Shown here piece after piece: positions 7,385 to 16,442 of a DNA stretch of 45,183 bases. The notes under the pieces were generated by a model. It was given only the letters and a program-made list of their open reading frames with translations. It searched no databases and was not told where the DNA came from. Position 1 is the stretch's first letter, and each line of letters begins with the position of its first letter. This DNA is from CAXMST01 sp032122625 (GTDB lineage Bacteria > Actinomycetota > Thermoleophilia > Solirubrobacterales > 70-9): NCBI GenBank assembly GCA_032122625.1, contig JAQBGG010000065.1, forward strand, positions 1 through 45,183, written 5' to 3'. The position numbers and the translations under genes are program-made.

Positions 7385-10300
7385 ATGAGCCTCGAGCTGA
7401 TCGTCGGCCCGCCGAACTCCGGACGGGCCGGAGCGATCCTCGAGCGCTTCGAGGCGGACCAGCCGCTCGATCCGCTGCTTGTCGTTCCCACCAGCGACGA
7501 TGTCGACCGCTTCGAGCGCGAGCTCTGTGGCCGCCCGGGCAGCCTGTTGGGCGGCACCGTGACCAGCTTCCCCGGCCTGTTCCGCGAGCTGGCGCGGAGT
7601 TACGGAGTCGGCGAGGCGCCGGCTCTGAGCCGTATCCAGCGGATCTGGGTCGCGCGCGCCGCCGCAGAACGGGCACAGCTGCGACTGCTGGGACGCTCGG
7701 CCAAGCGCGAGGGCTTCGCGCCGGCGCTGGAGCAGTTGCTGACCGACCTGCAGGCGGCCGGCCTCGATGCGGCCGCTCTGATGGCGGCGGTCGAGGGGCT
7801 CGAGGAGGAGACGGGCGGCGCCGGCTATGAACGCGAGGTCGCGGGTCTGTTCGCCGGCTACGAGGAGATCCGCGACAGGCTCGGGCGCAGCGACGAGCAC
7901 CGGATCGCGACCGAGGCGACGACCGCGCTCCGCGCCGATCCCAATCGGTGGAGGGAACGCCCGGTACTGCTCTACGGCTTCGACGATCTCGCGCGCGAAC
8001 AGATCGAGCTGGTCTCGGCGCTCGCGACCGCAGCCAGGGTCACGGTTGCGGTCGCCTTCGAGGATCGCCCCGCGCTCGCCGCCCGGGCGGAGTTGATCGC
8101 AGTGCTGCGGGATGAGCTCGGCGGCGAGATCGTCGCCGAGCTGGAGCCCGACAGCGCCCACACGGCCGGCTCCACCCTTTTCCATCTCGAGCGCAACATC
8201 TTCGACCCCGAGCCGAGGACAGCCGAATGCGACAACTCGCTGACGCTGCTCGAATCGGCCGGAGAGCGTGGCGAGGCGGAGTTGATCGGGCGCCGCGTCG
8301 CCGAGCTGATCGCCTCCGGCTGCGACCCGGATGAGATCGCGATAGCCGTCCGCAGCCCCGACCGCCAAGCGCCGTTGATGGCCCGGGTTCTCGCCGGACT
8401 CGGGGTCCCCGTCGCCGCCGAGGCACAGGTCCCGCTCGCTTCGACAGCCACCGGCAGCACCCTGTTGCGCCTCTTGGCGATCGCCGATGGGTCCGGCACC
8501 GCAGGCGACGTCGTTGCGTATCTGCGTGGCCCGGCTCGAGCGCGGCCCGGGCGGGTCGACTGGCTCGAGCGCACTTTGATGCGAGGCCGCCTGTTGACGG
8601 CCGAGCAGGCGTTGGCGGCGTGGGCGGGCAACGACGATCGTCGAATCTGGGGGCTGGACGGGCTCATGCGGGCTCAATCGGACCCCGCTGAGATGGCGGA
8701 ACTCGTGGCGCGGATCGCGGCCGACATTGCCGAGCGCCCGCATCTGCGTTCCGGACCGCAACCATCAGCCGGACCTGCGGTCGAGCTGCGGGCCGCGGCC
8801 GAGGTCGCAAAGGCGGTCGCCGAGGCAGCCGAGCTCGGTGGCCTGGCCCCGAGCGCGTCCGAGATCGCGGAGCTGCTTCGGCACGTGCGGGTGCCCCTTT
8901 GGCGCGGCCCCACGGAGGGCCGCGTGCGGATTCTCAGTCCCTACCGTCTACGTGCGACCCGGGTCGCCCAGCTGTTCGTCGCCGGGCTCGTCGATGCAGG
9001 CTTCCCCTCCCCCGGCGGCATCGATCCGCTGCTGTCCGACGGTCGGCGCCGTGATCTCGGCCTGCCCGGACGGCGGGACCCCGCGGCCGAGGAGCGATAT
9101 CTCTTCTACTCCTGTGTCTCCCGCCCAGAGCGCGGCCTTTATCTGAGCTACGCGAGCGCCGACGATTCGGGCGCGGCCGTCGCGCGGAGCCCGTTTGTCG
9201 ACGAGGTACGGGCGCTGCTCGAACCTCCGCCGGACCCCAATCCATCGCGGGACCCGTTGGAGCGGCGCCTGACCGAACGGATCGGGATCGGCGAGATCGC
9301 CGTCGAACCCGAGCGGGCGAGCTCGCCCCGGGCACTGGCCCGAGCGCTGGCGGCGCTGGCGCCGGCGACCGCGGACCGGCGCCTGGCCGCGCTCGAGCTC
9401 CCCGAGCCGATCCGCGAAGCAGCCGCGGCCGCCACGGCCGGTGCCCGCGAGCGAATCAGGGCAGCCGCGGAACCAGGGCCGCTGACCGAGCCGGCGGTGC
9501 TGGAGGCACTCGCCGAGCGTGAGCTCTACGGAGCCTCGACGCTGGAGGAGTACGACACCTGCCCCTATCGCTGGTTCGTCTCCCACGAGCTGCGGCCGAG
9601 ACGGATCGAGCCCGACCCCGAGGCGTTGGAGAACGGCGGCATCGTCCACGAGGCGCTCGAGCACCTCTACCGCGATCCGCCGGCGGGATCGCGGCCCACC
9701 GTCGAAACCCTCGCGGCTTGGATCGATGCCGCCCGGCAACGCCTGCGGGGGGCCGCGGATGGGCGCGGCTGGGTTCTCGAGAGCCCGCGAGCGCGGATCT
9801 CGCTGACCCGGCTCGACGCCGTGCTGGAGCGCTTCCTCCGCCGCGACGCCGAGACGGGCGGTCCGATGCAGCCTGATCGGACCAAGCTCGAGGCAGCCTT
9901 CGGAACTGCGGAGGCGGACCCCTTCCCCGCTGCCGAGATCGGGAACTTCAAGCTGCACGGCCGGATCGATCGGATCGATGTCTCCAGCGACGGCAAGGCT
10001 CTGATCCGAGACTACAAACTCAGCGCCAAGGTCGTCGCGGGCGCGAAGCTCGTGGCCGAGGGCAAGCTGCAGCTGCCGCTCTACATGCAGGCGGTCAAGG
10101 CGATGGGCCTGGAGCCGATCGGCGGCCTCTACCACCCCCTGGCGGCGACCAAGGACGACAGGCCGCGCGGGCTGATCGCCAAGGAACACAAGGAGGCGCT
10201 GGTCCCGGGTCAGACGGCGGCCCACGTCAGCACCGACTTCCTCGACGCGGAGGGCTTCGAGGCGATCGTCGAGCAGGCGACCGATCGCGCGAGCGAGATC

Positions 10301-10438
10301 GTCACGGCGATCGGCGGCGGCGCGATCGACCGCAAGCCGCGCGACGATCGCTGCCCGACCTGGTGCGAGTTCGCTCCGATCTGCCGGATGGAACGCGGGG
10401 TCGTCGATTCCGACGACGAGGAGGAGGACGAGCGCTGA
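7385..10438 (+). CDS. AddB-like PD-(D/E)XK nuclease subunit of a helicase-nuclease
   Basis: From the ATG at 7385 (GGAG 7 bases upstream) the protein has 1017 residues. The N-terminus MSLELIVGPPNSGRAGAI sits where a Walker A would be, but lacks the Lys-Ser/Thr, so ATP binding is probably lost. The middle is a degenerate UvrD-like core. The C-terminal third is a RecB-type nuclease: YDTCPYRWFVSHEL near 725, GGIVHEALEHLY near 755, RDYKLS near 874, and CPTWCEFAPIC near 989, which together with Cys725 gives the four Cys of an Fe-S staple. AddB works with AddA to process double-strand ends for recombination. The stop and the next ATG share a base (TGATG), so the pair is coupled. Confidence 0.85.
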   Translation: MSLELIVGPPNSGRAGAILERFEADQPLDPLLVVPTSDDVDRFERELCGRPGSLLGGTVTSFPGLFRELARSYGVGEAPALSRIQRIWVARAAAERAQLRLLGRSAKREGFAPALEQLLTDLQAAGLDAAALMAAVEGLEEETGGAGYEREVAGLFAGYEEIRDRLGRSDEHRIATEATTALRADPNRWRERPVLLYGFDDLAREQIELVSALATAARVTVAVAFEDRPALAARAELIAVLRDELGGEIVAELEPDSAHTAGSTLFHLERNIFDPEPRTAECDNSLTLLESAGERGEAELIGRRVAELIASGCDPDEIAIAVRSPDRQAPLMARVLAGLGVPVAAEAQVPLASTATGSTLLRLLAIADGSGTAGDVVAYLRGPARARPGRVDWLERTLMRGRLLTAEQALAAWAGNDDRRIWGLDGLMRAQSDPAEMAELVARIAADIAERPHLRSGPQPSAGPAVELRAAAEVAKAVAEAAELGGLAPSASEIAELLRHVRVPLWRGPTEGRVRILSPYRLRATRVAQLFVAGLVDAGFPSPGGIDPLLSDGRRRDLGLPGRRDPAAEERYLFYSCVSRPERGLYLSYASADDSGAAVARSPFVDEVRALLEPPPDPNPSRDPLERRLTERIGIGEIAVEPERASSPRALARALAALAPATADRRLAALELPEPIREAAAAATAGARERIRAAAEPGPLTEPAVLEALAERELYGASTLEEYDTCPYRWFVSHELRPRRIEPDPEALENGGIVHEALEHLYRDPPAGSRPTVETLAAWIDAARQRLRGAADGRGWVLESPRARISLTRLDAVLERFLRRDAETGGPMQPDRTKLEAAFGTAEADPFPAAEIGNFKLHGRIDRIDVSSDGKALIRDYKLSAKVVAGAKLVAEGKLQLPLYMQAVKAMGLEPIGGLYHPLAATKDDRPRGLIAKEHKEALVPGQTAAHVSTDFLDAEGFEAIVEQATDRASEIVTAIGGGAIDRKPRDDRCPTWCEFAPICRMERGVVDSDDEEEDER

Positions 10439-13400
10439 TGGAGGCGTCGGGACAGCTCAGCTTCGACGGCGTCGCCGACAGCGATGACGCCGCCACCGAT
10501 CCCGTGGCCGAACCGCCGGCCCCGCCTGACCGCCCCTTCCCACCGACGGCCGAGCAGACCGTGGCGATCGACTCGCGCGATCGTGACGTCTTTCTCGAGG
10601 CCGGCGCCGGCACCGGCAAGACCCGGGTCCTCGTCGACCGCTACTGCGACGCGATCGACCTCGACGGCATCGAGCCCGATCAGATCCTCGCCTTCACCTT
10701 CACCGAGAAGGCAGCCGCCGAGATGCGCCGCCGGGTCCGGGTTGAGTTGATGCGGCGATCGCGGCTCAGCGAGGACCCCGAGCAGCGGACGAGATTGCTG
10801 CGGGCGTCCCGTTCGGAGGAGGGAGCCCAGATCACGACGATCCACGGTTTCTGCCGTCGGCTGCTCGGCGCCCACCCCGTCGCCGCCGGCCTTGACCCGC
10901 GCTTCCGCGTGCTCGACGCCGAGGAGGCCGCCCGTCTCGCCCGTCTCGCCTTCGCCGCGGCCCTCGATGAACTCGCCGCCGACGATGACGACGTCGCTCG
11001 GCTCGCGGCCGGCTACCGCGACAAGCTAGGCAGGTTGATCCGCTCGGCGTACGATGATCTGCGAAACCACGGACAGCGCCACCCGGCCTTGCCGCCGCTG
11101 CAGATCACAGCCTTCGAGGGCAAGGGAGAGGAGCCGCCGGACGCCGCCGACGTCGAACTCGCCGACCGCTCATACCGAGCGCTACAGGCGCTTCTGAGCC
11201 GATTCAGCGAGGCTTACGAGACCCACAAAGCGGAGCGCTCCGGCGTCGACTTCGATGACCTGCAGCTACTCGCGCTGGGGTTGCTGGAGCGCAACACCTC
11301 GATCGCCGCGGCATACAGGGAGCGTTACCTGCACCTGCTCGTCGACGAGTTCCAGGACACGAGCCCGCTGCAAGCGGGGCTGGTGCGGGCCTTGCGTGGC
11401 CCGGCAACGCGCCTGTTCACCGTCGGTGACGAGTTCCAGTCGATCTATGCCTTCCGGGGCGCCGACCTGGCCAGCTTCCGGGCGGAGCGCGCTCGCGTGC
11501 GGAGTGACCTAGGCGCCGGGGCGGTGCTACCGCTGAGCGGCAGCTTCCGCTCCTCCCCGGAGATCGTCGCCGCCGTCAATGCCGTCGGCAACTGCCTGCT
11601 CGAGGACTTCCGCGAGCTGCGCGTCGGTCGTCGGCCCAGCGAATCTTCTCCCGGCCCCCCGGGGCCCGCCGTCGAGCTGCTCCTCACACCCCGGGATGGC
11701 TGGAAGGACGACGGCATCGAGATCGAGACGGCCTCGGCCGAGACGGCTCCGAACCGGATCGCCGAGGCGCGCTTTCTCGCCCTGCACCTGCGGCGGCTGG
11801 CCGACGGCGGGGTCGATCGCGGATCGATGGTGCTGCTGCTTCGAGCCTTCACTCACGTCGACGCCTACGCCGAGGCGCTCGAGCTCGCCGGACTCGACCC
11901 CTACGTCGTTGGCGGACGCGGCTACTGGTCCTCGCAGCAGGTCGGCGACGCCCTCAGGCTGCTTGCCTGCGTCGCCAACCCGCTTGACGACGAGGCGCTC
12001 TTTGGGGCGCTCGCCTCGCCGGCGACTGCCGCAAGCCCCGACGCCCTCTGGATCCTGCGCCAAGCGGCGACCAAACGACGGCATATCTGGACCGTGCTCG
12101 ATCGATACCTCGCGGGCCGGCCCCCGGCCGAGCCGGCGAACCCCGATGATCCCGAGGAGGTGGAGCGCCGGCAGCTGGAGGCCGGCTGGGTGCAGCGGAT
12201 ACCCGAGGCGGACCGGGCTCGGCTGGAGCGGTTCACCCATCTGCTTGTCGGACTTCGGGAGGAGGCCGCCTTGCTCCCGCTCGACAGCCTCGTCGAGGCG
12301 ACGCTGGAACGCTTCGACTATGACCTCGCGGCACTGGCTCTGCCGGGCGGAAGGCGGCGCACCGCGAATCTGATGAAGCTGATCCGCCTCGCCGGCGAGT
12401 ACGAAGCCCACGAGGGACGCGACCTGCGCGGGTTCCTCGCCTACGCGGGGGAGCGGGCTGCCCGCTCCGATCGCGAGGCGGAGGCGAGTGTCGCAGCCGA
12501 GGACCACGACGGGGTGACGGTGATGACGGTGCACGCCGCCAAGGGCCTGGAGTTCGACTGCGTCGCCGTCGCCGATCTCGGTCGGCCGATGACCAACAGC
12601 GGCGCGCCGCCCGAACTGAGGCTCGCGTTTGGCGGCGACGCTGTCGAGACCGAGGCCGGCCGGCCCGCCGGCGAGGAGGGGCCACAGATCGGCCTACGAC
12701 TCGCCCGAGCCGGGGGGGCCGCTCTGACCCTCGACGGCTACCGCGACCTCAACGACGACGCCGCCGCCGCCGATGCCGCCGAGGCGGGGCGACTCGCCTA
12801 CGTCGCGGCCTCGCGAGCGAGGCGGCGTTTGATCCTCAGTGGCCTCTTCGACCCCGTCGACGTCGAGGACGGACGCCCCGAGCTGAAGCCGAGCCATTCC
12901 GTCCTCGCCCGCCTGCTGCCCAGCCTGGAGGTGAGCGGCTCCGACGGTGAGCTGGTCCGACTTGCCGCCGCTGAGCTCACGAGCGAGGGGGCGGCGGATG
13001 TCGGCACCGCCCCCGACGCCGCCCAAGCACGGGTCCTGATCAACGCCGCCGGCGCGGATGCTGCGGATGAACTCTCCTTCGACCTGCGTGAGAAGGCGAT
13101 CGGAGCGGACCCACCGCCCGGCGGGCGACCGCCGATGCTGGCGCTCGGCGAGCGCGGTGGCAGCGCCGCCCGCAGCCTCTCCTATGCCGCCCTCGCCGAG
13201 TACGACCGCTGCGGCTACCGGTTCCTGACCGAGCGCGTGCTCGGCCTTGGCGGCGAGCGCGACGCATCAACCCCGATGCAGCCGCTCGAGGGATCGCTCG
13301 AGGAATGGGGCTCCGACGAGGAGCCAAGCCGGCCGGAGGCGGGAGCAGACCTCGAGTCGCTGACGGCATCGGCGGGCGCTCGGCGCCGCTCCAGGCTCGG

Positions 13401-14073
13401 CTTCGGCCGGGCCGTGCACGCTCTGCTCGAGCGCAGCGCCCGCCAGGACTGGCGGTCGCCCCCTCGCGAGGCGGTCGAGATCACGCTGGCCGCGGAGGGC
13501 GCCGATCCGGGCCTGGCGCCGAAAGCCGAGCAGCTGGTCGGCGGCTGGCTCGACTCGCCTCTACTCGGCGAGCTGCGAAGCGCCGGAGCCCGGTTTCGGC
13601 CCGAGTTGCCGTTTCGGATCGCGCTCGGCGCGAAGACCGTGATCCGCGGCACGATCGACCTGCTCGCCGAGGTCGAGGGGAGGCCGCCGCTGGTGATCGA
13701 CTATAAGACCGATGCCGCGGCCCCCGCCGCCGGCGAGCCCCTGGCCGACGGCTACCGGTTGCAGCGAGCGCTTTACGCCCACGCCGTCTCCGAGGCGACC
13801 GGGAGCGACGTGATCGACAGCGCCTACGTGTTCCTCGCGGCCCCCGAGCGGCCGCTGACGCTCGAGTTGGGAGCCGAGCAGATCGGTGCCGGGCGAGCCC
13901 GGATCGAGGAGTTGATCGGGCGCATCCGCTCGCAGAACTTCGAGGTGACCGCGGCGCCCCACGCCTCGCTCTGCCACGACTGCCCAGCGCGGCGCCGGCT
14001 CTGCCCCCACCCACCGGAGCTGACCCTGGCCCCTGGGCCCCCGGTCCCGGGGACGACGGCCGACCCGGGCTGA
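10438..14073 (+). CDS. AddA-like UvrD-family helicase-nuclease
   Basis: The 1211-residue protein is a superfamily 1A helicase with a C-terminal nuclease. Visible motifs are the Walker A AGAGTGKT (about 56-63), TFTEKAAAEM, Walker B LLVDEFQDTSPLQ (about 300), VGDEFQSIYAFRGAD, VMTVHAAKGLEFD (about 695) and RLAYVAASRAR. The RecB-like nuclease shows GFGRAVHALLE, then VIDYKTD near 1087. Unlike textbook AddA it also carries Cys in EYDRCGYRFL and CHDCPARRRLC, an Fe-S-staple pattern normally found in AddB or Cas4. The complex would unwind and resect DNA ends in the cytoplasm. The ATG at 10438 overlaps the upstream stop, fixing the start. AdnAB-type assignment is an alternative. Confidence 0.88.
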   Translation: MEASGQLSFDGVADSDDAATDPVAEPPAPPDRPFPPTAEQTVAIDSRDRDVFLEAGAGTGKTRVLVDRYCDAIDLDGIEPDQILAFTFTEKAAAEMRRRVRVELMRRSRLSEDPEQRTRLLRASRSEEGAQITTIHGFCRRLLGAHPVAAGLDPRFRVLDAEEAARLARLAFAAALDELAADDDDVARLAAGYRDKLGRLIRSAYDDLRNHGQRHPALPPLQITAFEGKGEEPPDAADVELADRSYRALQALLSRFSEAYETHKAERSGVDFDDLQLLALGLLERNTSIAAAYRERYLHLLVDEFQDTSPLQAGLVRALRGPATRLFTVGDEFQSIYAFRGADLASFRAERARVRSDLGAGAVLPLSGSFRSSPEIVAAVNAVGNCLLEDFRELRVGRRPSESSPGPPGPAVELLLTPRDGWKDDGIEIETASAETAPNRIAEARFLALHLRRLADGGVDRGSMVLLLRAFTHVDAYAEALELAGLDPYVVGGRGYWSSQQVGDALRLLACVANPLDDEALFGALASPATAASPDALWILRQAATKRRHIWTVLDRYLAGRPPAEPANPDDPEEVERRQLEAGWVQRIPEADRARLERFTHLLVGLREEAALLPLDSLVEATLERFDYDLAALALPGGRRRTANLMKLIRLAGEYEAHEGRDLRGFLAYAGERAARSDREAEASVAAEDHDGVTVMTVHAAKGLEFDCVAVADLGRPMTNSGAPPELRLAFGGDAVETEAGRPAGEEGPQIGLRLARAGGAALTLDGYRDLNDDAAAADAAEAGRLAYVAASRARRRLILSGLFDPVDVEDGRPELKPSHSVLARLLPSLEVSGSDGELVRLAAAELTSEGAADVGTAPDAAQARVLINAAGADAADELSFDLREKAIGADPPPGGRPPMLALGERGGSAARSLSYAALAEYDRCGYRFLTERVLGLGGERDASTPMQPLEGSLEEWGSDEEPSRPEAGADLESLTASAGARRRSRLGFGRAVHALLERSARQDWRSPPREAVEITLAAEGADPGLAPKAEQLVGGWLDSPLLGELRSAGARFRPELPFRIALGAKTVIRGTIDLLAEVEGRPPLVIDYKTDAAAPAAGEPLADGYRLQRALYAHAVSEATGSDVIDSAYVFLAAPERPLTLELGAEQIGAGRARIEELIGRIRSQNFEVTAAPHASLCHDCPARRRLCPHPPELTLAPGPPVPGTTADPG

Positions 14074-14089
14074 GGTACCTTCCGCCGGG

Positions 14090-14095
14090 TACGCT
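14090..14095 (+). promoter_or_regulatory. -10 box TACGCT for the GGCT-like gene
   Basis: TACGCT is followed by 3 bases and GTG 14099, or by 6 bases and GTG 14102. The spacing fits a leaderless start at the second GTG. The box lies only 17 bases after the stop of the AddA-like gene. Confidence 0.4.
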
Positions 14096-14098
14096 CGG

Positions 14099-14692
14099 GT
14101 GGTGGAACCCCTGGCTCTGTTTGGTTACGGATCGCTCGTCGATTCCGCCAGCGCGGGCCGGACGCTCGGGCGCCCCGTGGCCCAGATCTGGCCGGCCCGC
14201 CTCGTCGGCTGGCGGCGCCGCTTCTCGCAGGCCCGCGACAACGCGACCTGCGAGAAGACCTTCGCCCGGGCCGACGACGGCACCGTTCCCGAGTGGATCC
14301 TGGGTCTCAACGTTGAGCCCGCCGCTGACCGAGCCACGGCGCCGAACGGGGTCCTGATCGCCGTCAGTGAGAGTGAGCTCGAGCGACTCGACCTGCGTGA
14401 GATCCGCTACGACCGCCGCGAGGTCAGCTCGGCAATCGAACCCGAGGCCGGCTGCCCGGCGTTCGAGCGGGTTGTCACCTACGTCGCCAAGAGCTCGCAT
14501 CTGGCCACCGAGCCGCCGTCCGGCGCGGTGATCCTGGCCAGCTACGCCGCAGCCGTCGAGGCGGCCTTCGACCGGCTCGGCCCGAGACAACGTGCCGAGT
14601 ACGAACGGACGACCCTCCCATATCCGGTCGAGTTGGTCGAGGGCCTGCTGGTCGGCGACCGAATCCCGGCGGGCAATCCCCGCGACTGGTAG
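14099..14692 (+). CDS. Gamma-glutamylcyclotransferase (AIG2/GGCT-like) family protein
   Basis: The protein is about 197 residues and opens with LALFGYGSLVDSASAGRTLG, the YGSL substrate-loop motif of the GGCT/AIG2 fold. Later segments are LVGWRRRF, GVLIAVSESELERLDLREIRYDRREV near 82-107 and a Tyr-containing VVTYVA strand. These are consistent with a cytoplasmic cyclotransferase that releases 5-oxoproline from gamma-glutamyl compounds, although many family members have untested substrates. Two adjacent GTG codons (14099, 14102) can start it; I give the longer form. It runs convergently into the HxlR regulator gene with a 19-base gap. Confidence 0.75.
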   Translation: MVEPLALFGYGSLVDSASAGRTLGRPVAQIWPARLVGWRRRFSQARDNATCEKTFARADDGTVPEWILGLNVEPAADRATAPNGVLIAVSESELERLDLREIRYDRREVSSAIEPEAGCPAFERVVTYVAKSSHLATEPPSGAVILASYAAAVEAAFDRLGPRQRAEYERTTLPYPVELVEGLLVGDRIPAGNPRDW

Positions 14693-14711
14693 GGGCGCCG
14701 ATCCCGAGCCG

Positions 14712-15104
14712 TCAGGTGGGGCGTGCCTCGGCCGCTTCCCAACGCCGTGCCCAGGCGTGCAACTCGCGGATCGCCGGCTCCAGCCCACGGCCCGCCGCGG
14801 TCAACGAATAAGAGACGCGAGCCGGCGGACCATCATGCACGCAGCGCTGGACCAGACCCTCGGCCTCGAGTTCACGCAGGCGCTGGGAGAGCAGGCGGTC
14901 CGACATGCCCGGCACGGCGGCACCAAGCTCGCGGAAGTAGACGGAGCCGTCGAGCAGCGTGATCAGGATCGCGCCGGCCCAGCGCCGCCCGATCAACTCA
15001 ACCGCTGCATGGAAGTGTGGACAGACGGTCGGGGGCGCCCCGTTGGTGGGCTGCTCGATCGCAGCGCCCTCCGTTCCGGCCTTGTCCACCGAGGTGGAAG
15101 CCAT
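14712..15104 (-). CDS. HxlR family winged-helix transcriptional regulator
   Basis: This 130-residue protein shows the HxlR signature: a conserved Cys (Cys28) in TVCPHFHAAVELIGRRW, then AILITLLDGSVYFRELGAAVPGMSDRLLSQRL as the helix-turn-helix. A wing with the ARVSYSLTAAGRGL motif follows, and the C-terminal helix ends HAWARRW. These regulators respond to redox or reactive electrophiles through the N-terminal Cys, or to unknown ligands. The target is not obvious; the neighbouring GGCT-like gene is convergent. TACTCT plus 7 bases before the ATG suggests a leaderless mRNA. Confidence 0.92.
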   Translation of the reverse strand: MASTSVDKAGTEGAAIEQPTNGAPPTVCPHFHAAVELIGRRWAGAILITLLDGSVYFRELGAAVPGMSDRLLSQRLRELEAEGLVQRCVHDGPPARVSYSLTAAGRGLEPAIRELHAWARRWEAAEARPT

Positions 15105-15111
15105 CGCTTCC

Positions 15112-15117
15112 AGAGTA
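15112..15117 (-). promoter_or_regulatory. -10 box TACTCT for the HxlR gene
   Basis: On the minus strand TACTCT, 7 bases and then ATG 15104. The geometry is identical to the DUF59 and M20 genes in this window. Confidence 0.45.
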
Positions 15118-15169
15118 GCGAAGCGGCTTCGTGGCCTCCGGCGCTTGGCGCCCGCCCGCAGCGATCCGG

Positions 15170-16315
15170 TCAGGCGCAGGGCCCGGTCCCGACCGGCTCG
15201 CCGGCCCGGGTCAGGACCTTCGTCGCGATCTCGTTCGGCACGCCCAGGCCCTCCGGCGGGTCGGTGCCGACCGTGGAGGCGAAGACGGTGGTCAACACCC
15301 GGCCCGTGGCGTCGATCACGGCGCCACCGGAGTTGCCGCTGAGCACCTCGCCACGGAACGAGGTCATCCGCCGATCGATCGGGCCACGACCGTAGGAGTC
15401 CTGACTGCTGACTTCGCCGGTGGTGCCGAGCCGTGCCGGTACGACCGACAGGTCGCCGCCGCCCGGATACCCGGCAATCGCTCCCGGAATGCCGCGCTGC
15501 GGGTCGGCCGCCAACTCGAGCGGGGTGGCGGTCAGACCGGGGACACGCAGCACGGCAATGTCGTCACGGGGCCGGTAGACGACGGCGAATCCATCGAAGG
15601 CCGCCCCGTCCCGGGTCTCGACGGTGCTCGAATCGTGGCCGGCGAGCACGTGGGCGTTGGTGACCACCAACTCTGGAGCGGCGACCCAGCCGGAGCCGGT
15701 CACGATCAAGCCGCAGGCCGTGCCGCTGACCCGAACCACACTCGCCCCGGCTTCCTCGACCGCGGGCTCAGCGAGGATCCCCTTCTTCGGGGCCGCGACA
15801 TCGGCGCTGGGACCCTCGAGCGAGGGTGTCAGATCAACGCTGTTGAGAGCGTTGAGCAGCGGGCCGGATGGCGGGAACCGCTGATTCAGCGCGGAGAGGA
15901 TCTGCGAGCGCTGGATGTCATCGCGGTAGGGCTTAAGCGCCGGTGTGTTGAGCGCGACAGCCCCGACGACCCAGGCGAGGGCGAGGCCCAGCAGTCCGAC
16001 GACGACGGCGCCTCCCGCGGCGTCGAGGCGCGCGACCGCGGGGTGGCGCACGAGACGCGGCCGGATCGTGGTCCCGACGCTCTCCAGCGCCATCGCCAGG
16101 ACCCCGCCGACCAGGAGGCCGCCGATGAGCGCCACCGCCGGGGCATAGGGAGACGCTGAGCCCTCGTTGAGAACCAGGGGGCCAAGACGACTGCCGAGCA
16201 GCGCTCCGAACGCGAAGCCGGCCAGGGCGAGAACGCCGACCAGCATGCCCTGCCGGTATCCAACCGGCAGCAGCAGGAGCACGAGAATGACTATCGCCCA
16301 ATCGATTGCTGTCAT
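15170..16315 (-). CDS. marP: MarP-like membrane serine protease (CvpA domain plus trypsin-like domain)
   Basis: I place the start at ATG 16315 (MTAIDWAIVI), giving 381 residues. The open frame extends further upstream, but that part is Arg/Pro-rich and not protein-like. Residues about 5-125 hold four hydrophobic segments of a CvpA-type membrane domain. Residues about 185-378 are a trypsin-like protease with His222 (VVTNAHVLAG), Asp251/252 (RDDIAVLRV) and Ser329 (LSGNSGGAVI). Cys201 and Cys380 bracket the protease domain, as in the MarP disulfide. In Mycobacterium tuberculosis MarP this protease keeps the cytoplasm neutral in acid by activating a peptidoglycan hydrolase. It is divergent from a penicillin-binding protein, which suits a wall-related role. 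Confidence 0.88.
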   Translation of the reverse strand: MTAIDWAIVILVLLLLPVGYRQGMLVGVLALAGFAFGALLGSRLGPLVLNEGSASPYAPAVALIGGLLVGGVLAMALESVGTTIRPRLVRHPAVARLDAAGGAVVVGLLGLALAWVVGAVALNTPALKPYRDDIQRSQILSALNQRFPPSGPLLNALNSVDLTPSLEGPSADVAAPKKGILAEPAVEEAGASVVRVSGTACGLIVTGSGWVAAPELVVTNAHVLAGHDSSTVETRDGAAFDGFAVVYRPRDDIAVLRVPGLTATPLELAADPQRGIPGAIAGYPGGGDLSVVPARLGTTGEVSSQDSYGRGPIDRRMTSFRGEVLSGNSGGAVIDATGRVLTTVFASTVGTDPPEGLGVPNEIATKVLTRAGEPVGTGPCA

Positions 16316-16442
16316 AGATGGCTGAAGGCGAAGCCGGACCACCGGACCCCGCCGGATCGGCCCGGGTAGCCTTGCAGGGCCCGACGATCGTCGCCTGCGA
16401 TGTCGTTCCCCGGGCAACCTTGAAGCACCCTCCCGCCCACAG

